DNA of 64,000 nucleotides from Tenacibaculum sp. 190524A02b (lineage in GTDB: Bacteria > Bacteroidota > Bacteroidia > Flavobacteriales > Flavobacteriaceae), in the NCBI RefSeq assembly GCF_964036645.1, contig NZ_OZ038525.1, positions 1,101,501 to 1,165,500 of the forward strand, read 5' to 3'. Below are positions 1 to 8,925 of this stretch, in pieces (the first letter of the stretch is position 1; every line of letters begins with the position of its first letter). A program made the position numbers and the translations under genes. Below the pieces are notes generated by a model. That model was not told the DNA's origin, searched no databases, and was given only the letters and a program-made list of their open reading frames with translations.

Positions 1-57
1 AAAACCAAAATAAACGCCACTACTACCAATCAAAGCAAAAAAGAGCTAAAAAAATAA
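1..57 (+). CDS. possible C-terminal tail of an upstream gene (partial)
   Basis: Reading from base 1 in frame 1 gives 18 codons rich in Lys, Thr and Asn, ending in TAA at 55-57. A Lys-rich tail followed by about 75 bp of AT-rich spacer before the next start is what the end of a truncated upstream gene would look like. The stretch is too short to prove coding, and no family can be assigned. Confidence 0.3.
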   Translation, partial: KTKINATTTNQSKKELKK

Positions 58-132
58 GCACTTACACTTTAAAAACTAAAAAACAATACTATTTTTAAAG
101 ATTAAATATTAAAATGACGGTATAAAAAGAAG

Positions 133-3100
133 ATGAAAGACAACGAAACCAAACCAGAAGCAATAAAAGAGTTAGAAAAGAAGTATAACATTATTCTAAA
201 AGAAGTAGAAACTCAAAATGAGATTACTGGCTATGGAAAAGAGAATATATTTCTTCTAAATAATCAAAAGGAAATAATAGGTTTAAAAATAGTAGCTTGT
301 AATCTAGTAGATATACCAATATTGGAAAGTCTTAATAAGATAAAGTATTTAAATTTAAGAAACAATGAAATCGCTGAGATAAAGAATTTAGGTACATTAA
401 CTAATTTAACTACTCTTGATTTAAGTGGTAATCAAATTACCGAGATAAAGAACTTAGATGCATTAACTAAGTTAACTACTCTTGATTTAAGTGCTAATCA
501 GATTACAGAGATAAAAAATCTATATGAATTAATTTATTTAACAGCTCTTTATCTAAGTGGTAATCAAATTACCGAAATAAAAAACCTTGAAGCATTAACT
601 AGTTTAACTGATCTTGTTTTAAATTTTAATCAAATTTCTGAGATAAAAAATCTAGATACATTAGCTAAGTTAACTACTCTGTTTTTGGGGCATAATCAAA
701 TTACCAAAATAAAAAACCTAGATGCATTAACAAGTTTAAGGATTATTTTTTTGTCTGAAAATCAAATAACTGAAGTTAGTGGTCTAGGTACATTAATTAA
801 GTTGACAACTCTTTTTTTAAGTTATAATCAGATTACTGAGATAAAAAATTTAGATATCTTAATTAATTTAGATACTCTTTATTTAAATGATAATCAAATT
901 TTCGAGATAAAAAATATAGATAACTTAATTAATTTAACTACTCTTGATTTAAGTGATAATCAAATTACCGAGATAAAACAATTTAATCAATTGTCAAACT
1001 TAAAAAAATTAAACATAGGAAATAACCCTATAGTAGCAAAGTATAATATCAAATTAGAATCAGGAGACAATTATTTACCCATTATTCAAAAAATCTTAGC
1101 AGAAGAAAAACTAAAACAAGATAAATTAACAACGGCAACCTTACCCGTTAAAGTTTTATTATTAGGAAATCATGCAGCAGGGAAGTCGTCTTTTTTACAT
1201 TATATAGTTCATAAAACACTACCAGATGCTAATTATAGCAATTCTACGCATATTTTAAACATTAAACAATGTGCCTTAAAAGAGAAAATAACCGCTAATT
1301 TTTACGATTTTGGAGGGCAAGATTATTACCATGGTATTTACAAAGCCTTTTTAACCAATGATTCTATTAATGTTATTCTATGGAATCAAAACACTAATAA
1401 AAATGAAAAAAATGCTCCAGACACTAATAATGTGGGAACTATAAACTTTCATACGAATTATTGGTTGCACCAACTGCAACACTATTATACTTATACTAGA
1501 AAAGAAGAAGAGTCAGAACCTATTTTATTAGTGCAAACTAGAGCAGATGTATCTGAAGAAAAAAGAGAAACTACCAATCAAAATACGGAATCTTTAAACA
1601 TTAAAAATGAGTTTTTTATATCCTTAAATAAAGAAGTAGTAGCACAAAATGAAAAACTACAAGCTAGTTTAGCTTATACAAAAGCAGCACTCATTGAGCT
1701 AATAGTTGCAAAAACAGAAGATAAAAATATTCCTCACTATGAAGCAGAATTAATCAATTTTATAACTTCTTTTAAAAATGATGGAAGAAGAAAAACCCCT
1801 AAATCAATTACTTTAGAAGAATTAAAAGCACATTACCCAGCCCCTGAAAAAGACAGAGATAGTTATTTAAGGACAAGTTTAAATCAGCTTTGTAAAAAAG
1901 GCGTAGTATTGTATTATCCTAATGAACCTACTTTAGAGAATATAGCATGGTTAAACCCAGTATTGGTGGTAGAGTTTATTTATAAAAACATACTTACTAA
2001 TCAGCAAGTACAAGAACAACAAGGAAAAGTAAATAAACAAGCTTTTGAAAAATTATTTGAAAAAGATTATAAAAAACTAATAGACGTTTTAATTACCAAT
2101 AAAGTAGTATATCTAGATACCACAGCAGGGCAGGAGCCTACTTATATTATACCTGGGTATTTACCATTAGCAGAGTCAGACACCTATCATCACTTTTTAT
2201 TTCACGATTTACAAAAACCAGATGTTGTTTTAAAATTCAAGCATTTTATTCCATTGGGTTTTATGAATCAATTAATTTGTTTTTATGGAGGCAACCCTGA
2301 GAAAAAATTATATTGGAAAGACCAATTGCTTTTTACTACACAAAATCAAAATGCTAAAGTGTTAATTCAATTAGATTTTGAAAAACTAACGATTAGCATT
2401 TCTATAAAAGCCACTAAAACAATTAAGAATGTTACAGAAGAATTAACAAAAGTGTTCTTTGATATTATTGCTTTGTATTGGGATGATAAAGAGTATTTAA
2501 ATAGCAAAACAATTATTCATGATCCTTCAAAAATTGGAGCTATAAAACCAAAGTATTCTTCTAAAAATGTAGGTTTATTACGAGGAAAAGTGAATTATGA
2601 AAAAACACTTGATACAAGTCGTTTTTATAAAGAATTAATAACACCAGAATTTAAATTAGAAATAAAAAGAAACAGGATAAAAAGTTTAATAGAAACAAAA
2701 CCTATAGAAGATATGTACCTTTCTTTAAACGGTACAAACTTTATTAAGTATAAAGAGTTGCATCATATAAAGTCAAGTACTATGATTTCCTATACTTTAG
2801 ATAAAAAAGCAGCTTTAAATTTTAACAATCCCAAAGCCATTGACATTGTCCAATTCAAACCCTTTACATTTAATCCGTATATAAAAAAGATGAAAAAAAT
2901 ATTTGTTTCCTATTCTAAAAAAGACCTAAGTATGGTAAATACTTTTTTAGATCATTTATCCGCTTTAAAAAGAGACGGTAAAGTAGGTACTTGGTATTGT
3001 ACCGAACTAAAACCAGCCGATGAATGGGATAAAGAAATAGAACGCAATTTTAATGAGGCTGATATTGTATGTTTTATGGTGAGCCCAAACTTTATGAAAA

Positions 3101-3435
3101 CAGACTATATTTTTAAGTATGAAATACCAAAAGCATTTGAACAAAATAAAAAGATAGTGCCTATAATTCTTGATTTTTGTGACTGGCAAACAGCTCACAA
3201 CAATCTAGGGCAATACAATGGGTTACCGTATACAGCAAAACCTATAAGGGACTTTAAAAACGAAAACAAAGCATGGTTTGCTGTAGAGCAATGTTTAAAG
3301 ATCTTGATAGAAGAGGAGAGCCAATCTTTAGAAAACGAAGGTTTTTTCAATCAATTTGAAAATAATAAGCAATACAAAAACTCACAATTAAGAACTATAT
3401 ACGAGCAGATTGTAGAAGGCAAGGCAGATGTATAA
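133..3435 (+). CDS. LRR-Roc-COR-TIR protein (bacterial Roco GTPase with C-terminal TIR domain)
   Basis: A 1,100-residue multidomain protein. Residues about 65-310 are ten or more 22-residue leucine-rich repeats of the NQITEIKNL type. A Ras-of-complex GTPase follows: the P-loop GNHAAGKSS lies at about 345-353, G3 DFGGQ at 392-396, and a G4-like TRAD near 470. The middle third (about 570-900) fits a COR dimerisation region. A TIR domain starts at about 920 (KKIFVSYSKKD) and contains YIFKYE, where the Glu is in the right place to be the catalytic residue of NAD-cleaving TIR domains. No signal peptide is visible, so it should be cytoplasmic. In known Roco proteins the LRR senses and the GTPase-COR module switches; TIR effectors in bacteria often deplete NAD. 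A role in defence or self-killing is inference. The gene stands alone, with a hairpin just after its stop. Confidence 0.85.
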   Translation: MKDNETKPEAIKELEKKYNIILKEVETQNEITGYGKENIFLLNNQKEIIGLKIVACNLVDIPILESLNKIKYLNLRNNEIAEIKNLGTLTNLTTLDLSGNQITEIKNLDALTKLTTLDLSANQITEIKNLYELIYLTALYLSGNQITEIKNLEALTSLTDLVLNFNQISEIKNLDTLAKLTTLFLGHNQITKIKNLDALTSLRIIFLSENQITEVSGLGTLIKLTTLFLSYNQITEIKNLDILINLDTLYLNDNQIFEIKNIDNLINLTTLDLSDNQITEIKQFNQLSNLKKLNIGNNPIVAKYNIKLESGDNYLPIIQKILAEEKLKQDKLTTATLPVKVLLLGNHAAGKSSFLHYIVHKTLPDANYSNSTHILNIKQCALKEKITANFYDFGGQDYYHGIYKAFLTNDSINVILWNQNTNKNEKNAPDTNNVGTINFHTNYWLHQLQHYYTYTRKEEESEPILLVQTRADVSEEKRETTNQNTESLNIKNEFFISLNKEVVAQNEKLQASLAYTKAALIELIVAKTEDKNIPHYEAELINFITSFKNDGRRKTPKSITLEELKAHYPAPEKDRDSYLRTSLNQLCKKGVVLYYPNEPTLENIAWLNPVLVVEFIYKNILTNQQVQEQQGKVNKQAFEKLFEKDYKKLIDVLITNKVVYLDTTAGQEPTYIIPGYLPLAESDTYHHFLFHDLQKPDVVLKFKHFIPLGFMNQLICFYGGNPEKKLYWKDQLLFTTQNQNAKVLIQLDFEKLTISISIKATKTIKNVTEELTKVFFDIIALYWDDKEYLNSKTIIHDPSKIGAIKPKYSSKNVGLLRGKVNYEKTLDTSRFYKELITPEFKLEIKRNRIKSLIETKPIEDMYLSLNGTNFIKYKELHHIKSSTMISYTLDKKAALNFNNPKAIDIVQFKPFTFNPYIKKMKKIFVSYSKKDLSMVNTFLDHLSALKRDGKVGTWYCTELKPADEWDKEIERNFNEADIVCFMVSPNFMKTDYIFKYEIPKAFEQNKKIVPIILDFCDWQTAHNNLGQYNGLPYTAKPIRDFKNENKAWFAVEQCLKILIEEESQSLENEGFFNQFENNKQYKNSQLRTIYEQIVEGKADV
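340..990 (+). repeat. 66-bp intragenic repeats encoding leucine-rich repeats
   Basis: Near-identical 66-bp units recur in frame, each containing a variant of AATCAAATTACCGAGATAAA. The DNA similarity between units, not just the protein similarity, suggests recent duplication. Copy number could vary between strains by slippage or recombination. Confidence 0.75.
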
Positions 3436-3448
3436 ACTATATTAAAAG

Positions 3449-3478
3449 GGAAAAGAAGTGGTTATTTCTTTTCCTTTC
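3449..3478. terminator. convergent bidirectional terminator hairpin
   Basis: GGAAAAGAA (3449-3457) pairs perfectly with TTCTTTTCC (3466-3474), with an A-rich flank on one side and a T-rich flank on the other. It sits between the convergent Roco and DUF2200 genes. The stop codon of the DUF2200 gene lies in the loop. Confidence 0.6.
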
Positions 3479-3839
3479 TCAATATTTTCTCCATTTTACG
3501 ACCTTTTGCCAATTCATCAATTAGCTTTTCCATTTGCCTAGATTGCTTGTATAGTTGAAATTCATCTTCTATTTCTTCAATTCTATAGCCACAAACAACG
3601 CCTTTAATCAAGTAAGCATTAGGATGTATGGTAGCTTTTTCAAAAAAACTTCTAAAAGTTACTTTTTCCTTAATAAGGGTTTGTAAAGTTTCTTCATTGT
3701 AACCAGTAAGCCATTCTATAACTTGATTAAGCTCTTCTTTTGTTCTTCCATTTTTCTCTATTCTATTTAAGTAATGCGGATAAATAGATCCAAATATCAT
3801 ATTAGCAACTTTTTCATTTTTTTCTGTAGTAACCTTCAT
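3462..3839 (-). CDS. DUF2200 family protein
   Basis: 125 residues, full length for the family. Recognised from the pattern FGSIYPHYLNRIEKNGRTKE, then a WLTGY motif, PNAYLIKGVVCGYRIEEIED, and a LIDELAKGRKMEKILR tail. These are the conserved blocks of DUF2200 proteins, small cytoplasmic proteins found singly across bacteria and of unknown function. No signal peptide or membrane segment is present. It is transcribed towards the Roco gene and appears monocistronic. The ATG at 3839 is the only sensible start. Confidence 0.8.
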   Translation of the reverse strand: MKVTTEKNEKVANMIFGSIYPHYLNRIEKNGRTKEELNQVIEWLTGYNEETLQTLIKEKVTFRSFFEKATIHPNAYLIKGVVCGYRIEEIEDEFQLYKQSRQMEKLIDELAKGRKMEKILRKEKK

Positions 3840-4065
3840 GTTTATTTGATTTTGAGTTTATAATGGTAATAAATATATTATAAAAAAACTAAACGATGCA
3901 AGACACCGAGGAATTAAACCTTAGGTTATTGTCCTTGCGATTAAGTTATTTTTAAACAGAATAAACAACACAAACCTTAGTAAATTCTATTAAAGTTTGT
4001 GCCGTTTATTTTCAATGTTTAAAACAGAGTTTAATAAGCATTGGCTTTTAGTAGCTATCTTTTAT

Positions 4066-4206
4066 TTAGGCTTTTGGCCATCTATTGTCATGAGTTGCAT
4101 TACCAATGGTTAGTGGTTCAGAATCAGTACCACCTACTATTTTAGTTAATTGCTTTTTAGTTAGAATTGTAGTGTTTTTTGAAGTTAACTTTTTTAAATT
4201 TTTCAT
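4066..4206 (-). CDS. small double-glycine leader peptide (candidate secreted peptide, pheromone or bacteriocin)
   Basis: A 46-codon gene: ATG at 4206, TAA at 4066-4068. The N-terminus MKNLKKLTSK plus LTKKQLTKIVGG forms a classic Bacteroidota leader of 26 residues ending in Val-Gly-Gly. Such leaders are normally cleaved after GG by C39-peptidase ABC exporters. The predicted mature peptide is 20 residues, TDSEPLTIGNATHDNRWPKA, and has no Cys, so it would not be a thioether-bridged lanthipeptide. No exporter or modification enzyme is visible in this window, so processing would have to be supplied elsewhere. The gene is divergent from an outer-membrane receptor gene that is followed by a LytS kinase and a LytTR regulator. 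This resembles peptide/LytTR pheromone loci of Gram-positive bacteria, but that link is inference. A weak TAtaTTTa box lies at 4239-4246. Confidence 0.65.
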   Translation of the reverse strand: MKNLKKLTSKNTTILTKKQLTKIVGGTDSEPLTIGNATHDNRWPKA

Positions 4207-4532
4207 GTTATAAAATTTTAGTTTTTGAATAATGAGGCTAAATATAAACTTATAATACCTTTATACGAATTATGATTAAAAATTTCGTGTAAATTAATTG
4301 AATTATTTTTTCTTTAAACAAGATGAAAAATAGAGCATAGTCTTAGCTACGGTTTCTTTTTTTAACGAAGCAGAAAGGAAAAAGAAACGGTTAATATGCG
4401 AAATGTTTATTCGTAAATTGTATTAGCTCCCTAATTCATTTCATTTTTTCCCTAATTCATTGCATAGCTATTTCAAAAACAGCAGTCTCAAAATACTTTT
4501 GGAGTGTTATTAATCTTGAAATATCATATACA
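4207..4532. other. 326-bp divergent intergenic region
   Basis: The region separates the double-glycine peptide gene from the beta-barrel receptor gene. It holds a 10-bp inverted repeat (GTTTCTTTTT at 4352-4361 with AAAAAGAAAC at 4379-4388) and the tandem direct repeats listed separately at 4428-4465. I see no further coding sequence. Confidence 0.6.
4428..4465 (+). promoter_or_regulatory. tandem 17-bp direct repeats, possible LytTR regulator binding sites
   Basis: TCCCTAATTCATTTCAT (4428-4444) and TCCCTAATTCATTGCAT (4449-4465) differ at one base. Their period is 21 bp, two helical turns. Direct repeats of about this spacing are the usual arrangement bound by LytTR-domain regulators, and one is encoded 3.6 kb downstream. 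They lie 67-105 bp before the receptor start codon, a position suitable for activation. The assignment to that regulator is inference. Confidence 0.5.
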
Positions 4533-6899
4533 ATGAAAACCATAACAACACTTTTAATCATTTTTGCTTATTCAATTGGCTTCGGACAAAACTTTACAGG
4601 AAAAATAATCGATCAACAAAATAAACCCATTTCATTTGCTAACATTATAGCAAAAAATAACACTAATAATTCAACAATTACAGGTGTTATTTCAGATGAA
4701 AACGGTGAGTTTACCATCAATACTCAAAAAAGTAATATATACCTAGAAATTAGCTTTGTAGGATTTGTCACAAAAAAAGTAACACCAATCAAAGCTACTA
4801 TTGGAACAATCATTTTAGAAGAGGATAAAGAACAATTACAAGAGGTAGTAATTACGGCACGTAAAAAACTGATTCAACAAAAAGTAGATCGATTAGTTTT
4901 TAATGTAGAAAATACGGTAGCAGGAACAGGAGGAACAGCCCTTGATGCACTAAAAGCAACACCAAGTGTGCACGTAGATACCGATAAACTTGCCATTGTA
5001 GGAAAAGGAAATGTACGTGTATTGGTAAATGATAGAATTGTACAATTATCAGGAAACGAATTAAATGCTTATTTAAGTACTATTGCATCAGACGATATTA
5101 AAAATATAGAAGTTATTACAACACCACCATCTAAGTATGATGCAGAAGGGAATAGTGGTTTGATTAATATTGTTTTAAAAAAATCAAAAGAAAATAGCTG
5201 GAACAATCAACTAAGAACTTCCTATACACAAGCAACCTATTCATTATTTAATTATGGAAACACTTTTAACTACAATAAAAACAACCTAAGTTTAATGGCT
5301 TCATTAAATGGAAGCCAAGGAAATACAGCACAATTTAATCAGTTTGACATTATTTATCCATCAGCTTCAACCGTAACTAATCTCGACATGAAAAATAAAG
5401 AAAATATGATTTCTGGTAGATTTGGTTTAGATTATAATGTATCAGATAATGCCACTGTAGGAATTTTATATTCTGGTTCATTTGAAAATAAAGGGGTAAA
5501 TGATGGTGGAAGAACATTGATAAACGACGGAAATGGAACGTATACAGATAATAAAGGTAAAGCAGATACAACTAACAAAAACCATTCAATAAATGCACAT
5601 TACATACAAAAATTAGATACACTAGGTAGAAAATTATCGATTGATGTTGATTACTTTAACTTTAATAATTCTTTTACTAGAAACTTTAGTAGCCAACAGT
5701 TTATAACAAATCAAAGTTATTTTGAAGCAAAAAACAGTACCTATCAAAATATTAAAAATTATAGTGGAAAAATAGATATTGAGCATCCAACTAAGTGGGC
5801 AAATTTTTCTTACGGAGCAAAAATCACTGCTACAAAAACAGACAGTAATGTATCTTTTTACAATATGAGTACAGGAACACCTGTTTTTGATCCTACACAA
5901 AGTAATGAGTTTATGTATTCTGAAAACATCAACGCTTTGTATGCTGATATGTCTAAACCATTAGGCAAAAAATGGCAAACAAAAATTGGACTTCGTTTTG
6001 AAAATACACAAACAAAAGGAATTTCTAAAACAAGTAACCAAACAGATAGTAACTCATACAATACATTATTTCCATCTGTATTTTTTGCATATACTCCAAG
6101 TAGAAAAAACATATTTAACTTAAGTTATAGTAGAAGAATTCAACGTCCAAGCTTTGAACGCTTAAACCCGTTTCGTTTTTATATCAATTCAATTTCGTAT
6201 CAAGAAGTAAATCCGTTTTTAAAACCACAAATCTCTGAGAATTTAGAATTTAAACACATTTATAAAGGAAAGTTTATTAGTAAAGCATTTGTAAGTTACG
6301 TAGATGATGGATATTTTAATATTATTAAAGCTGAAGATGGAGCACAACAAAGAATAGTAGTAACATTTGATAATTTTTATACAGCATACAACTATGGATT
6401 AACTGAAACTTTTATCTACAACCCAACACAATGGTGGAATACAGTAACCCAAGCAACCGTATCAAAAATGGATACTCGCTATAAAGATGGATTTAATTTA
6501 GATGCTGAATTAGTAAGCGGATGGAATTTTCAATTTTATAATAGAAATACCTTTCATTTAAACAAAGCAAAAACTATGCAAGCAGAAGCAACGTTTATTT
6601 ATGCTTCTCCGCAAAAACTAATGTATTTTTCAACCTCAGAAATGATTAGCCTTGATTTAGGTTTAAAATTTTCTTTACTTGATAAAAAGCTAAACTGTAC
6701 AGTTGCTATAAATGATATATTAAAGCGTAAGGCAACACATGTAAACACTAAAACTAATGGAATAAACCAAACCTACTATAATTATTTTGATACCCGAAGT
6801 GTAAAAATTAGCTTAAACTATAGTTTTGGCAACAAAAAAATAAAAGTTAAACAACGTAATTCAGGTAATGAAGAAGAACAAAATAGAGCCAAAAAATAA
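4533..6899 (+). CDS. outer-membrane beta-barrel receptor (TonB-receptor-like, OMP_b-brl_3 type)
   Basis: 788 residues. A signal peptide (1-18, ending in GFG before QNF) is followed by a carboxypeptidase-D regulatory-like domain (about 20-105: GKIIDQQNKPISFANI, then SFVGF), a plug-like domain (about 115-215, with LDALKATPSVHVD and YDAEGNSGLINIVLKK), and a long beta-barrel to the end. The order fits Bacteroidota outer-membrane beta-barrel family proteins related to TonB-dependent receptors. The C-terminal 25 residues are unusually Lys/Arg/Glu-rich beyond the last strand. The protein should import or sense a ligand across the outer membrane; the ligand is unknown. A hairpin follows the gene, so the downstream kinase/regulator pair is probably a separate or attenuated transcript. 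The divergent peptide gene is a possible ligand source, by inference only. Confidence 0.8.
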   Translation: MKTITTLLIIFAYSIGFGQNFTGKIIDQQNKPISFANIIAKNNTNNSTITGVISDENGEFTINTQKSNIYLEISFVGFVTKKVTPIKATIGTIILEEDKEQLQEVVITARKKLIQQKVDRLVFNVENTVAGTGGTALDALKATPSVHVDTDKLAIVGKGNVRVLVNDRIVQLSGNELNAYLSTIASDDIKNIEVITTPPSKYDAEGNSGLINIVLKKSKENSWNNQLRTSYTQATYSLFNYGNTFNYNKNNLSLMASLNGSQGNTAQFNQFDIIYPSASTVTNLDMKNKENMISGRFGLDYNVSDNATVGILYSGSFENKGVNDGGRTLINDGNGTYTDNKGKADTTNKNHSINAHYIQKLDTLGRKLSIDVDYFNFNNSFTRNFSSQQFITNQSYFEAKNSTYQNIKNYSGKIDIEHPTKWANFSYGAKITATKTDSNVSFYNMSTGTPVFDPTQSNEFMYSENINALYADMSKPLGKKWQTKIGLRFENTQTKGISKTSNQTDSNSYNTLFPSVFFAYTPSRKNIFNLSYSRRIQRPSFERLNPFRFYINSISYQEVNPFLKPQISENLEFKHIYKGKFISKAFVSYVDDGYFNIIKAEDGAQQRIVVTFDNFYTAYNYGLTETFIYNPTQWWNTVTQATVSKMDTRYKDGFNLDAELVSGWNFQFYNRNTFHLNKAKTMQAEATFIYASPQKLMYFSTSEMISLDLGLKFSLLDKKLNCTVAINDILKRKATHVNTKTNGINQTYYNYFDTRSVKISLNYSFGNKKIKVKQRNSGNEEEQNRAKK

Positions 6900-6917
6900 T
6901 ATATATACAGTACAATA

Positions 6918-6954
6918 AAAGCTGTTTAAAGAATTAAGAACTTTAAATGGCTTT
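6918..6954 (+). terminator. hairpin terminator after the receptor gene
   Basis: AAAGCTGTTTAAAG (6918-6931) pairs with CTTTAAATGGCTTT (6941-6954) with two wobble pairs and a 9-nt loop, followed by a short T-rich stretch. It separates the receptor gene from the kinase. Confidence 0.55.
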
Positions 6955-6999
6955 GTTGTAAACTAAAAATGTACTTTGTAAATCTAAAATTCTAAAAAA

Positions 7000-8025
7000 G
7001 TGAAACTTTTCAATCAAAAAATAAATCTAAAACAAGTTTTCATTGTAATTGTACTCTTGTTAATAGGAAATGTTGGAAAACTCTATCTATTACATAATGT
7101 ACGTACAAAAAGTGATATTAGCTTTTATGATTATTTCGATCACTTATCTGTCTTTTTATTCTCTATAGTAGCCGTAATATCGGTACTTATTTCATGGAAA
7201 ATTGTCAATAAAATAGATCATACAAATACAATTTTAAAATTTGTAAAAGTATATACCTTGTCTTTTATCATATTTAATGGAATAGGTATTATTGTCGATT
7301 TTCTTCTGTTGACATCAGCAAATATTCAAGAATATGATGTGGTAGGTAGATTTTTTAATACAATATCAGTAGCATTTGTACTTGTTGATATTTTTGCACT
7401 TACCTCTGCATTCTTATATTTTAAACAAACCCAAAAAGCTGTTTTAGAATTAGAGCAAACCGAAAAAGAAAAGGCTACCTTACAATCACAAATGTTACAA
7501 AAGAACTTAGAACCTCATTTTTTATTTAATAATTTGAGTGTTTTATCTGGATTGGCAAGAAAAAAGCCAGAACAAATAGAAGATTTCATTGATGATTTTT
7601 CAGATGTGTATCGATACTATTTAAAACATGGAAAAAAACAATTAGTGGAGTTAAAAGAAGAGCTTTCTTTTCTGAAAAGTTATATGAGTTTAATAGATAA
7701 ACGCTTTGGAAACGCTTATCAAATAGAAAACAAAATTGAAGATGCAAACGGATTTATCATTCCATGTTCATTACAACTATGTTTGGAGAATGCTATAAAA
7801 CATAATAAAGCAAGTGAAGAAAATCCATTAATCATTTTACTATCAAGAAATAAAAATAGGATTGATGTAAAGAACAAATTAAATAAAGTAGATTTTACCT
7901 TAGGAACTGGCACAGGAAATGAATATTTAAAACGACAATATCAACTCAACTTTAATAAAGAGGTTGTTTTTACCGAAACAAATAATGAATTTATCGTTGA
8001 AATTCCATTACTTCCCGAAGTATAA
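7000..8025 (+). CDS. LytS/YehU-type sensor histidine kinase
   Basis: 341 residues with a GTG start; the frame has no suitable earlier ATG. Four membrane-spanning segments (about 10-32, 45-65, 82-105, 120-142) are followed by a short coiled linker and a His_kinase domain. The domain has the diagnostic PHFLFNNL motif, with the phosphorylated His at about residue 173. A degenerate ATP-binding domain follows (SLQLCLENAIKHN as N-box; GTGTGNEYLKRQY). This architecture is that of inner-membrane kinases that pair with LytTR regulators. The gene for such a regulator starts 58 bp downstream. There is no large periplasmic sensor domain, so the signal probably comes through the membrane segments or from another protein. 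Confidence 0.88.
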   Translation: MKLFNQKINLKQVFIVIVLLLIGNVGKLYLLHNVRTKSDISFYDYFDHLSVFLFSIVAVISVLISWKIVNKIDHTNTILKFVKVYTLSFIIFNGIGIIVDFLLLTSANIQEYDVVGRFFNTISVAFVLVDIFALTSAFLYFKQTQKAVLELEQTEKEKATLQSQMLQKNLEPHFLFNNLSVLSGLARKKPEQIEDFIDDFSDVYRYYLKHGKKQLVELKEELSFLKSYMSLIDKRFGNAYQIENKIEDANGFIIPCSLQLCLENAIKHNKASEENPLIILLSRNKNRIDVKNKLNKVDFTLGTGTGNEYLKRQYQLNFNKEVVFTETNNEFIVEIPLLPEV

Positions 8026-8083
8026 AATGATTCAGAAAGATGATTATTTACAAATTCTATTAGACCATTATAAATACAAATAA

Positions 8084-8827
8084 ATGAAAGCATTAATAAT
8101 AGAAGATGAGGCTATTAACATTGAAATTATTACCGATCACATTCTTCGATACAATAATAAAATTGAAATTGTAGCTTCGTTACAAAGCAAAGAAGAAGTT
8201 GAAAAATGGTATCAAACTAATGAACAAGTAGGTTTAGTATTTTCAGATATTGAGTTGTTAGATGGAAATGTATTTTCTTTATTAAAAACTAACATTATAA
8301 AATCCCCCATTATTTTTACAACTGCTTACAATACTTTTTATCAAGATGCTTTTGATGTAAACGGAATAGCATATTTATTAAAACCTATAAGTTATAACAA
8401 GTTTAGTAAAGCCATGGAAAAGTTTGAAAATCTACAAAACAAAGAGGTCGATTGGAAAAAAATATCAGAAAATATTCATGAAGTAAATAATGACTATAAA
8501 GAACGTATTATTATAAAAACCAAAACAGAAATAAAGATTTTAAGCACAAAAAATACGGGAGCAATTCTGTCTAACTCTGGAAAATGCATTGCGATTGATG
8601 AAAAAGGAAAAGAAAATGAATTTCGTTATAAGTTATCTGACTTAATAAAAGAATTAAATCCAAAAGAGTTTTTTCAAATTAATCGTGGTGAAATTGTAAA
8701 TATTAATTTTATCGAAAAAATAGAGCCTTATTTTGGAGACAGATTAGCTATTTCAATAAAAAACTATAAAAATCATTTAATTACAAGCGCTTCAGCTACA
8801 AGTGAATTTAGAAAATGGATTGAGTAA
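8084..8827 (+). CDS. LytTR-family response regulator
   Basis: 247 residues. An N-terminal receiver domain (IIEDEA near residue 5; phospho-acceptor Asp about 55 in VFSDIEL; the conserved Thr and Lys in FTTAYNTF and YLLKPI) is followed by a C-terminal LytTR DNA-binding domain from about 140. The LytTR signature is FFQINRGEIVNINFIEKIEPY. It should bind paired direct repeats in DNA, and the 21-bp-period repeats at 4428-4465 are a natural candidate. It is probably co-transcribed with the preceding kinase. Confidence 0.9.
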   Translation: MKALIIEDEAINIEIITDHILRYNNKIEIVASLQSKEEVEKWYQTNEQVGLVFSDIELLDGNVFSLLKTNIIKSPIIFTTAYNTFYQDAFDVNGIAYLLKPISYNKFSKAMEKFENLQNKEVDWKKISENIHEVNNDYKERIIIKTKTEIKILSTKNTGAILSNSGKCIAIDEKGKENEFRYKLSDLIKELNPKEFFQINRGEIVNINFIEKIEPYFGDRLAISIKNYKNHLITSASATSEFRKWIE

Positions 8828-8925
8828 ATTTACATCGAAAATGGTATAAAATCACCAAAAAAAGGTTTAATTCCTTGGGAAGTCGTGGTTATTCAGGTAA
8901 TTTTACCTTGTAAAAAGGTGTTATA

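Noticed and set aside
340..990. Regularly spaced repeats that might suggest a CRISPR array
   Set aside because: The repeats are in frame in a long gene and encode leucine-rich repeats. There are no unique spacers between identical direct repeats and no cas genes.
4066..4206. Lanthipeptide precursor
   Set aside because: The predicted core has no Cys, so thioether bridges cannot form. No modification enzyme is nearby.
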